Assembly: GCA_009823395.1 (NCBI GenBank)
Contig: CM020508.1
Coordinates: 3,241,515 to 3,305,514 of the forward strand
DNA: 64,000 bases
Reading direction: 5' to 3'
From: Thamnaconus septentrionalis
Lineage: Eukaryota > Chordata > Actinopteri > Tetraodontiformes > Monacanthidae
Below the pieces are notes generated by a model. It saw nothing but the letters and a program-made list of their open reading frames with translations. It was not told the DNA's origin and ran no database searches. Below are positions 55,500 through 64,000 of this stretch, piece after piece. Numbering within the stretch: position 1 is the stretch's first letter; each line of letters begins with the position of its first letter. Both the position numbers and the translations under genes were made by a program.

Positions 55500-56010
55500 C
55501 CTCCTCCTCCTCTCGCTGCTCGCTGCCCTCTGCCGTCACTCTCGGCTCACCGCCGGCTGCCTGATTGAGATGCGCGGCGGCGGGCGGCCCCAGATCCACT
55601 TTAAGTCGGCCGACTTTAGCGACTTAGCAGTAGGTGCGTCTCGGCGGCGCGGCTGAAAGGTAAAGCGGTTCTCATGATTTAAGGCTCTCTTTGAGCTGTC
55701 ACCCCGCCGACCGGAGGGTAAGAGGCGGAGAAGCGTCCGCGGATTTAAGGCCTTAAGCTCGGCGCTCGGCCGTGAACTCACCATTCTCACCGGCGAGCGA
55801 GCGAGAGAAGAGCGAGCGAGGAGCGAGTGAGGAGTGAGGCCGGAGCGGAGCGCCGGAAAAAAACGCTCATTTCCTTGACGGCCGGCGTCACCAATTACAT
55901 CTGCAGCTCAGCGGAGGCGACGCTAATGAGGGTTTCCATGTCGACCGGGCGGCCGCTCAGACTGCGGCGGGAGGAGCCGAATCAAGAAATATTTCCGGTG
56001 GAGGGTGTGT
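55500..56010. promoter_or_regulatory. CpG-rich stretch, candidate CpG island
   Basis: A run of CpG-dense sequence (GCGCGGCGGCGGGCGG, CTCGGCGGCGCGGC, GGCGAGCGAGCGAG) follows a CTC-rich lead-in. It includes conserved-looking ACATCTGCAGCTCAG. It lies 9 kb past the lpp stop and could be a promoter of a downstream gene or an enhancer. No exon is recognisable. Confidence 0.3.
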
Positions 56011-56504
56011 GGGTCTGACACGGCTCGGTGCCGTGTCAAGACACCAACCACTCCCACACTCCCCCACCACCCCACTCCCCCACTCCTTCAACCCCTCCAC
56101 CCCCGCCAGGAGCAACCGCCTCCGACAGGTGGTAGCAACTTCTGCTTCAAATTCATTCTCTCCCCTTCACGCACAAACACACGCGCACACACACACACAC
56201 ACACACAGTGCCAAGCTTTCGGCTGCCAAAATGAGTGGATTAGAGCAGCTAGCTAGCTAGCTTAGCGGCTGTTTGCTAACATGTTGCAGCTCCTCCCTCG
56301 TGATGCTGTCTTTATTTTTAAGTTTTGCTGCCTCTTGGCCAGGACTCCCTCGGAAAAGAGATTTTTAGTATCAATGGGACTTTCCTGGTAAAATAAAGGT
56401 TAAATAAAAAATTGCCGTGAAGAATTCAGGTTCATCCGTGTTTTATGACAACGATCTGAGTCTCTGGGTGCTTAGCCTCAATTTTCCTTTAATATTCACC
56501 CTTC

Positions 56505-56690
56505 ATGACGTCACAGAGGGCACCAATACCTGTCAGAGCCAACAGCCTCTTCTCAGGTGTTGGCTCCACCCCTCTGAGGCCCGCCTTGTATTTTGGCCCC
56601 TGTCCAAACACACGGAAGTTCAAGTGCAGCTGTGAGTTCTAGCTGCAGGCTGTGAGCAGAGGGCTAAGTCTGCGGTTTCCTGAGATCTAG
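56505..56690 (-). repeat. dispersed repeat family, copy 5 (inverted)
   Basis: On the minus strand it reads ACTTAGCCCTCTGCTCACAG, then GGGGCCAAAATACAAGGCGG, GGTGGAGCCAACACCTGAG and CTCTGTGACGTCATG. This is the same block order as the + strand copies. It is the only copy in the opposite orientation. Confidence 0.8.
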
Positions 56691-58046
56691 AGAGGGTTGT
56701 TATTGTCCTCCAGGATGAAAAGTAAAGATCTGAGTGAGAGATTCACACAACGGCCTCTTCTTCCATTGTGTGAATGTAAAGGGGGCGTGTCTTCCCCGCT
56801 CGTCTCTTTTCTTCCGCGGCGGCATCGCGAAGCGTCTTCGGTGTTTATTGATGCAAACTGATCGTCTGCGCTGACATCATAAAGCTGGAGGCGGCTCAGA
56901 GAAAACGAGGCACTTTAGATTTCCTCCGCAGGAGGCCCTCTAATTGAAACGTAGCCTCAGGTGGGAGGAGGAGTAGGGGGGGTAGTTAGCCTCGTAGCGA
57001 GCGAGCTAGAGAACATCTGTCAGCCTCTGTCTCTCTCTCTCTCTCTCTCTCTCCATCTTTCACTCTCTCTCTCTCTCTCTCTTCCCGCTCTGCCTCTCAG
57101 TTTTTTCCGGCTGACGGGGCCTTTAATGATGATCGGCCGTTTGAGGCGCACGCGACTCCCCTCAGAAGCAGAAAATTGAGAGTTCAGCTGTTAGCGCCGT
57201 CAGCGCCGTCAGCGCCGTGAGCGCCGCCGCCGTTCGACGCCCCTCTTGATCACTTCCGCTTCAAGAGCGGCGCCGCGATGAACACGTCAGCCGGCCAGAC
57301 AGAGAAGATCAATCACTGACGCTTGTTTCATCACCATCATCACTAATCATCTGCACCTCCGTACTTTTTTCATACTGTATTGTTGCATCTTTAGCAGCTA
57401 GGCTAACCCAGCTAGCGCTCGTTGCTCCTTTCTTTCGACTTCAAAACTCCTGCAAAACAGACGAGTCTGCAGCTCCATCGTGTGAACTTTTTTTTTTTTT
57501 TTTTTTTTTTTTTTGAAGCAGAGTAAATGTTTTAACTAATTAAAGATTCACCAGTGAGCTCACAGCCGGAGACGCTTCTGTGTGTTTTTGCAATACGATG
57601 ATTTAAACGGCGCAGGACGGAGAGGAAGGAAGTTTCTACCCACACGGTCCCCAGAAGAAAAAAAAAAAAAAAAAAAAAATGAGCAAAGAGTGCTAATTTC
57701 TTTCTTTTTTTTAATCCACACGGCACGTCGGAGAATTATTTGATCACACATAATAAGTCCGGCCACAAATGCTATTAAAAGTTAAAACCCGGATCCTTTT
57801 GGAGGCAGAACAAAGGCGGCGGAAGCACGGCTGATAAATTATTCACATCAAAACTTGTCGCTCCACCTCCTCCTCCTCCTCCTCCTCCTTCTCCTCCTAC
57901 TCCTTCTCCCCCTCCACCTCTTCCTCCACCTCCCTCATCAGCGCTTCTCCCAGACGCTCCGCGCTAATCCAGCGCCGCCGCCGCCTCGCCTGCAGTCAGA
58001 GTGGAGACTTAAGACATCTGAACTTTTGCTCCTCAAGAAAGTTCAC

Positions 58047-58049
<3 letters not shown>

Positions 58050-58088
<39 letters not shown>
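58050..58088. repeat. (CTG)13 repeat
   Basis: Thirteen pure CTG units followed by CGGTGG, in the region downstream of lpp. Confidence 0.96.
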
Positions 58089-58089
<1 letters not shown>

Positions 58090-58865
58090 GGTGGCTCCTC
58101 TGGCCGGACGTCCTGCTCTGGAGATCCCACCCTGACATTCTCTCCAGTCACTCATTGACTCTATCATTTTTTTTTTCTTTTGTTTCATTTTATTCTATTC
58201 CCCCCCTCAGACATCAATGATGTTGTCATCCAAAGACTCCAAAGGATTGACGTCGGTTGGTCTCGGACCTTTCACCACGACTGACGCTGCTCACCTCCAC
58301 CGCTGGAGGATCGTCTGGGGAAACTGATGTCCAATTGAAATTGAAATGGATCAGACCGTGTCCACCACTGCTGGCTAGGAAGAGGCGTCTTTGCTACCAT
58401 GTCACCAACCCGATAAATAACTCACAGCAATGTCATAGTTTCGTCATAATCGTCACATAGGAAAAATATCAAAAGGGCAAACCACTGCGAACATTCTGGG
58501 TTCACATGCAAAATGTTATTCTGTTTCAAGATGTGTGCATCTGGAAAGAATGTGCATCCGTCCATCAATCCGTCCATTTTCAGTACCCGATTTGTCCCTT
58601 GCCGTATGCGAAAGAACGACCAGTCAGACCGTTTACCTGCTACAAGCTAAGATTTCTTTTTTTTTATGATAAGGATTAAACTGCCCCACTGCAACCTAAT
58701 AAAGCTTCACTGTGGGCCTGTTTATTCAGGACGAGGCGTTTATGAAACATTTTTATACGCTCTGTAAAACTTGATTCTACTTCAGGAGCCCCAACAGAAG
58801 TCGTTGATTCGTCGAGCGGCCGATCGTCCTGGCGCGTCTCCGCTCTCTCTGACCCCCACCGCCCC

Positions 58866-59235
58866 CAGACCGAGTCCTCACCCAGACCGAGTCCTCACCC
58901 AGGCCGAGTCCTCACCCAGGCCGAGATCTCCTCCAGACCGAGTCCTCACCCAGGCCGAGTCCTCCCCTAGCCCGAGTCCTCCCCTAGCCCGAGTCCTCCC
59001 CCAGGCCGAGTCCTCACCCAGGCCGAGTCCTCCCCCAGGCCGAGTCCTCCTCCAGACCAAGTCCTCCTCCAGGCCGAGTCCTCACCTAGGCCGAGTCCTC
59101 CCCCAGGCCAAGTCCTCCTCCAGACCGAGTCCTCCTCCAGACCGAGTCCTCACCCAGGCCGAGTCCTCACCCAGGCCGAGTCCTCACCCAGGCCGAGTCC
59201 TCCCCCAGGCCGAGTCCTCCCCCAGACCGAGGCCT
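58866..59235. repeat. 17-bp minisatellite, about 21 units
   Basis: The unit CCGAGTCCTCACCCAGG varies mainly at CACCC/CCCCC/CTCC and AGG/AGA. Because 17 is not a multiple of 3, all frames stay open for long stretches, giving a spurious 176-codon open frame on +. Confidence 0.95.
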
Positions 59236-59734
59236 CCGCTGGTCGTCCGGCCCCCAGCGAGCACTTCACTCGGTGGTTCGTGGAGGATCAAGCAGCTGTG
59301 ATTAAAGGGATTTGAAGGGGGGGGATTTGCTGGATTACCCACTCACTCCACATTTGTGTATAAACAGCCGCAGTGTCACCGCTCTGTGTGTGTGTGTGTG
59401 AGTGTGTGTGTGAGTGTGGTGGATTAAGGGAAAAGGTGTCATCACGCCGCCGCTGCCACATAAAGCAGCTCCTCTGTGCAACGTGTAATTCAGATTTTAC
59501 ACGTCTTTTTGCCGGTCGGTGTCTTTACGGATTAAAATGCCGACGAAAACAAAGCAGGACGTGTCGCCGTCACACCGACAGATGTTGCTGCTGCTGCTGC
59601 TGCCGCCGCCACCGCCGCCGGTGCCGCTCTCTGTCTGCTCCTCTTGCGTCTTATGGGCGCCATCGACATTATTGATCGTGTCTTCATCGCGGAGTCCCTC
59701 CATCTGTTTCTGCTGTTTGGACCTCTGAGATCTC

Positions 59735-59960
59735 CAGACAGCAGCGCATTTAGCCCTCTGTTTAAAGCCTGCTGCTCAATCTGATACTCCGTTGGGCTTC
59801 CCGCATGTTGGGAAGGCGACACAAAGGAGGCGGTCTTGAGGGCGGAGCCAACATCCTGTTGTTGCTAAGCCGGGAGAGAGATTGGCGCCCTGAGTGACAT
59901 CACAACGAACTGCACTTTTTTTGTTGCATGACACAAAGGCAGTAATGCCTTGTTGGAGTG
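59735..59960 (+). repeat. dispersed repeat family, copy 6
   Basis: Contains ATTTAGCCCTCTGTTTAAAG, GATACTCCGTTGGGCTTCCC, GGCGGAGCCAACATCCTG and GAGTGACATCACAACGAACT. The left edge AGATCTCCAGACAGCAG resembles the left edge of copy 3 (ATCCAGAAAGCAGCAC), which may mark the family's 5' end. Confidence 0.8.
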
Positions 59961-59988
59961 TTGGTAGAAGACTCAGCATGTGTGCAGT

Positions 59989-59989
<1 letters not shown>

Positions 59990-60028
<39 letters not shown>
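59990..60028. repeat. (GATT)n tetranucleotide repeat
   Basis: 39 bases of GATT repeat, just past dispersed repeat copy 6. Confidence 0.96.
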
Positions 60029-60806
60029 AATGCTGGATACTTGTATTGATGCTGCTTCCTCCAGTTTAGTGCAGGAAAACAGACATTAAAATAATCTTTA
60101 GTTTATTTCATTGATATAGACGAGTTCCAAAAAATCCGCTCAGTATAAAATGAAGTCATTTTACATTAAACTCACCTGTTTCAGTGCGCAGAAAACAATT
60201 TAGGAGTTTAATTCACGTTTGTTTGTTTGCTTTTGTTTTACCTTCCGTAGACATTCAGCCACAGAAGTTTTCGCGTATTTCACTATTAACGTTGTGACTC
60301 ACTGTGTTCGAGCCGATTAAAACAGCGCTAATGAGGACGACAACGGCCTCCATTAGCCTCTCGAGGTCAGAGGTTAAAGTCGAGGCTACAACAGTCAGTG
60401 GCCTTTAAAAGAAATCTGGATAAAAACAATCAGACTCACAAAACAATCAGACGAGCTGTCGCTAGCCTAGCGTTAGCCACGTTAGCTATGCGTTACTGCG
60501 GACTCTCGAGCGTCTCCAGAGCGGCTCGAGAGTCAGTCGTCCTCCGGCTGTAAACAGACTTTCCTCGAAGTCGAGGAATGTGGATCGCCGCCGCCGCCGC
60601 CGCTGCCACCACGCTGCCTATCAGCCGTCTGGATGTGGGCCGCGTGAAATATTTAAGCCACTCATCACCAGGAGCCCTGGCAGCACCGACTTGAGGGATA
60701 AATCCTGCGCGTCGTCGTCTTCGTCTCTCTCGTCCGTAAACCCGTTCCAAGTGTGAAGTGGAGTTTACTCCGCTGCTCTCCCCCGGCGGCTCCGTCTGCT
60801 TGTCGT

Positions 60807-60810
<4 letters not shown>

Positions 60811-60852
<42 letters not shown>
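60811..60852. repeat. (CA)21 microsatellite
   Basis: A pure CA run followed by AACACACAC. Confidence 0.96.
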
Positions 60853-60859
<7 letters not shown>

Positions 60860-61164
60860 ACTTTGTCGCCGAGACTTTTGCTCCGGCAGTTTGAAGATGT
60901 TCTGCCAACAGAAAGTCTCTCTCATCTTTTTTCCAAATCAGTTAAAAACTCATGCTGGATATTTGGGGGGACGTCATGTCAAGAGTCGTTTGTCGCTGTG
61001 AACAATTGTCAACACAGATTATTTCAAAGTATTTGGTGTTGTGCCTGATATTTTGTCCCAACTTTGGTCATATTGTTACTTCTTTTATCTTGAGACTGAC
61101 ACTGCTCTTGGTAGGTTTCATGTCTGTTAGTATTATCTTTGTTTTAGTTTTCTGATTCTGTCGT

Positions 61165-61480
61165 TGGGGCGACACGGTGGCGCAGTGGTTACCGCTGCCG
61201 CCTCTCAGCAAGAAGGTCTTGGGTTTGATTCCAGGCCTGGTGCCTTTCTGTGTGGAGCTTGCCTGTTCTCCCTGTGTCTGCGTGGGTTCTCCGGCTTCCT
61301 CCCACAGTCCAAAAACATGCATGTGAGGTGAATTGGGAACTCTAAATTGTCCGTAGGTGTGTTTGTGAGCGCGAATGGTTGTCTTTGTTTTTTTCTCAAT
61401 GTGGCGTTGGGACAAACTGGCAACTTGTCCAGGGTGTCACCCTGCCTTCGCCCTGAGGCAGCTGGGAGAGGCCCAAGCAA
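61165..61480 (+). mobile_element. tRNA-like-headed SINE-type fish repeat
   Basis: The head GGGGCGACACGGTGGCGCAG has an A-box-like TGGCGCAGTGGTT (61178-61190) and a B-box-like GGTTTGATTCC (61222-61232). The conserved body follows: TTTCTGTGTGGAGCTTGC, TGTTCTCCCTGTGTCTGC, GTGGGTTCTCCGGCTTCCTC, CCACAGTCCAAAAACATGC, GACAACTTGTCCAGGGTGTC-like. This repeat is one of the commonest in teleost genomes. The usual tail (GGATAAGCGG) is absent; similarity fades around 61495, just before the foldback element. Confidence 0.8.
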
Positions 61481-61515
61481 ACCCCCGCAACCCTCCCTGA
61501 TATTAATATTCACTC

Positions 61516-61911
61516 GATGTCTCACTATGGGATGCACGCCTCCGCTAATATTCCGGAGCGTGAACACCATGGTGGGGCGTTGGGCTCGCGCATCAATCAA
61601 ACCGTACAGGGGCAAGTAAGACGCAGGATTGGTCCAGCGTGACCCAAAAAGTCCCGAGCTCGCCTGCGCTTGGCCACGGAATGAGGTAAGGTCACTCAGT
61701 ACACAGTTAAATCAGCTAGCGCGAGATGAGAGACATGCTCCGAGTGAGGAGAGGTGTTTGACGGAGGTGGTACCGTCCGCAGGTGGCATTTATGGTCGAT
61801 GGGACTGCCTGATGCGGACGGATACGTTTCACCAGCCAATCAGGATTGGCATAATGAGAGTGATGCTTCCGAGGGGCTGCAGCAGAGGCGTGCATCCCAT
61901 AGTGAGACATC
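61516..61911. mobile_element. inverted-repeat (foldback) element, possibly a DIRS-type terminal remnant
   Basis: 27-bp perfect inverted arms lie at 61516-61542 (GATGTCTCACTATGGGATGC...) and 61885-61911. Weaker complementarity continues inward (GCTAATATTCCGGAGCG against TGCTTCCGAGGGGCTG). The span is 396 bp, with no transposase or integrase frame. The right outer flank CTCACTCGTGTTACTCAGAG, AACCGG resembles, from memory, sequence found at inverted termini of fish DIRS retroelements. That assignment is tentative. Confidence 0.6.
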
Positions 61912-63413
61912 TCACTCGTGTTACTCAGAGAACCGGCCTTATCTAAATAACCTTGAGTTTGCTTCTGTGTTTGTTGCAGTTTGAGTCGTTCTACTTGACA
62001 TTTATTAGCTTCATTTTGTGTTTTTTTCGTTTTTGTCATTACATGTTTATGTATCACAAAATGTTTTTGTATTGCTTTTTTTTGGACCCCAGAAAGCCCT
62101 GCTACCACTGGTGTGACAGCTAATTTGGATCCAATTAACCAATAAACTGGTTTCCACAAGCAAAAGTGCTTTTTTTGTGTCAGGATGAATTCACGCCGTC
62201 TTTTGAAATGCACAAACCTCGGTGCTCCGACTCTCCTGTGACCCCACTAGCCTGGTGTGTTAACAATGTGATCCATAATTTTGATTTTCTTGCCTCGTCC
62301 TCTGTTAAAGGTCGGCCTTAATGCCGTCTTTGGGCTCCTTATTAAAGTGTCTCCCGGCAACCGTGTCGTTCTTCGACTGCCCTTGTGCAAGATAATTGCG
62401 GTTGCAGTTGATAAACGTCCGGCCGCTCTTGCTCTTTTGCTCTTCCTCAAAAAAAAAAAAAAAAAAAAAAGACTCACAGTTCCTCTGCTTCCTGCCACTG
62501 ATTAACTGAAACAGGCAGATTGTTAAAACTGAAGACAGAATGTGTTTCTGGTGCCAGAGAGAAGATCTGTGTTCAGTGTTTGTTTCTTCTAGAGTTCAAC
62601 ATGGACCTTAAAGTTAAGATTAATCAAACCTGACTCGAAGACTAAGTCCAAAGCAAAGTGCCAGAAGGAGTAATAGCAGATCGATAGCAGCAGCAGGAGC
62701 CAAATGATATTTTTGGATTTATAGACCAACTGATGCAAAAAAAGAGATATTGTTTACAGTGTAGCAATTATACCAATTTCAACACAACCAGTCGAACCGT
62801 GAAAACCGATCAGCAGCAAACTGGCAAACAACCTTTTTAAGAACATCTGCCTTTTAGAAAAAAGACACTTTAGTTCGATTCTGTAGTTTATGGCAAAAAT
62901 TTGAAGTAGTTGACTAGTAGTTGACTAGTAGTTGACTCCACTTAGCCAGAGTAACAGTCTTGTTATTGTTCCTTTCCTTGGCAGAACATTTTAAATTTGA
63001 ACCAGAAACGATTACAGCCTTCTGTCATTGCACAGTGATGGATTTTTTTTCTTTTCAGAATTTGTTTAGTTGCCTCGAGCACAAGAATACTCCAACACTC
63101 TCACATGTTGCCAAATTGCGATTTTTATTTTGTATTCATTAGAATAGGCATTCTTTTTCTTTCACGGCTTGGCTGCCTTTCTACAGGTTCACAGCCCCCT
63201 CCCCCACCCTGCCTTCGCTGATTTTTTTTTTTTTTTTTTTAAATATTTCAAAAAGCCCTTTTTAGGATGACGATGCTCTCCGTGTCTGGAACATCAGCTT
63301 CCTCGTGGCTCTCCGGCCACGCGTGTTTCACATCGTCTGCATCTCGCTGGTAAATGATTCAGAGCTACACCATCAAAGACGTTCCGAAGGCTCCCGGCCC
63401 TGCGGTTCAGGTT

Positions 63414-63414
<1 letters not shown>

Positions 63415-63451
<37 letters not shown>
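63415..63451. repeat. (CA)18 microsatellite
   Basis: A pure CA run near the right end of the window. Confidence 0.96.
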
Positions 63452-63454
<3 letters not shown>

Positions 63455-64000
63455 TCCCATTCTCACAGCAGCCACGCACGCACCAAGCGTGTGTGGATTA
63501 AACCCTCGGATTTACATCTTGGAACGTGGCGCCTTCTGAGGTGGAGGAGGGGCGGGGGCGGTGCGGGGGGGGTGCTCGCATTTGAAGAAACCATTAACAA
63601 TTAAGGCGGGCCGGGGCGGGAGGACTGGAGCGGCTGCTCGGCAGCAGCACGGAAGCAGCGATTGCGGCTGAAATAGTAATGTGTCTGTCTGTGTAGCTGT
63701 CAGCTCGCTCGTCTTTCATCCTGTGAGCAGCAGCGACTCGACATGGGATGCTAACAAGGCGGACAATGTCGTGTGCTGCCGCTCTCGGAATCACTTAATG
63801 CAAAAACACAAAACAAAAAACAAAAATGGATTCCCTACCATGGCTCTCACGTTATTCCAAATTTACTTCTTTTTTTTAAACAATTTGCTTTGCTAATTTG
63901 TTTGTTAGTTTTTTACTCTTTTTTTTTTATTTTATTCTCACGATAGCTCACCCATATTTGAGCCAGAGAACATGGACACTCGTCCCCTACTCTCATGTTG

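Larger units (their letters stand above)
49336..64000. other. gene-free region downstream of lpp
   Basis: I recognise no coding exon. In vertebrates lpp is normally followed by tprg1 and tp63; I looked for tprg1-like exons and saw none. By position: hAT MITE 49623-49983; unassigned AT-rich DNA 49990-50600; possibly constrained DNA 51370-51680; hAT-like debris 51935-52320; tRNA-derived repeats 53400-53720; AT microsatellite 54511-54712; hAT element 54812-55319; CpG-rich stretch 55500-56010. Then a dispersed repeat 56505-56690; CT repeats near 57030-57085; poly(T) 57489-57514; poly(A) 57659-57679; CTC-rich DNA 57865-57935; (CTG)13 58050; minisatellite 58866-59235; dispersed repeat 59735-59960; SINE-like repeat 61165-61480; inverted-repeat element 61516-61911; poly(A) 62450-62470. 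62500-63400 and 63460-64000 show nothing I can name. Confidence 0.7.

Noticed and set aside
58771..59301. 176-codon open frame on +
   Set aside because: It is produced by the 17-bp minisatellite, whose period keeps frames open.
61170..61240. A possible tRNA gene on the + strand
   Set aside because: The tRNA-like boxes continue into a well-known long fish repeat body; no proper cloverleaf.
49336..64000. Exons of tprg1, the usual vertebrate neighbour of lpp
   Set aside because: I looked on the + strand for the conserved tprg1 motifs and saw none; the gene probably lies beyond base 64000.

Overview
The window reads as a piece of a teleost fish chromosome, probably a percomorph-type ray-finned fish. 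The evidence is one split vertebrate gene with GT-AG introns, very abundant long GT/CA, GA, CTG and polypurine simple repeats, and repeat families typical of fish (a Tc1-like transposase relic, hAT-type MITEs, tRNA-headed SINE-like repeats, a foldback repeat resembling DIRS termini). There are no bacterial-style operons, and almost all long open frames are by-products of simple repeats.

The only protein-coding gene I can support is the 3' half of lpp (LIM domain containing preferred translocation partner in lipoma) on the + strand. Five coding exons (15079-15175, 27811-27980, 44069-44247, 45894-46014, 46503-46631) join in frame to the C-terminal 231 residues: the linker ahead of the LIM region, LIM1, LIM2, LIM3 and a PDZ-binding-type end reading TTDL. 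The proline-rich N-terminal half must lie upstream of base 1. Introns inside the window are 12.6 kb, 16.1 kb, 1.65 kb and 0.49 kb.

Layout: 1-15078 is the upstream lpp intron, with a (TG)37 tract, a 0.5 kb polypurine block containing an exact 80-bp triplication, and a MITE. 15176-27810 is the intron after the first exon and holds a second copy of that MITE. 27981-44068 is the repeat-rich third intron, with a Tc1-like transposase relic, a 0.68 kb MITE, a minisatellite carrying six perfect 5' splice-site consensus strings, a (CTG)49 tract and a CpG-rich patch. The last two introns contain a dispersed repeat with twin hairpins and long GA and GT tracts. 46632 to about 49335 is the inferred lpp 3' UTR, ending near an AATAAA at 49314. 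49336-64000 is gene-free downstream DNA, probably between lpp and its usual vertebrate neighbour tprg1. It contains two hAT elements with target-site duplications, two tRNA-derived repeats, an inverted-repeat element, a 17-bp minisatellite and CpG-rich stretches.

The most interesting signals concern how simple repeats meet lpp splicing. A (GT)38 tract runs right up to the CAG acceptor of the LIM2 exon, leaving no polypyrimidine tract. Over half of the last intron is GA/GT repeat, and if it is retained it reads in frame from LIM3 into a long Arg-Glu repeat. The third intron also carries an array of consensus donor sites and a 49-unit CTG tract. No complete new biological system was found.
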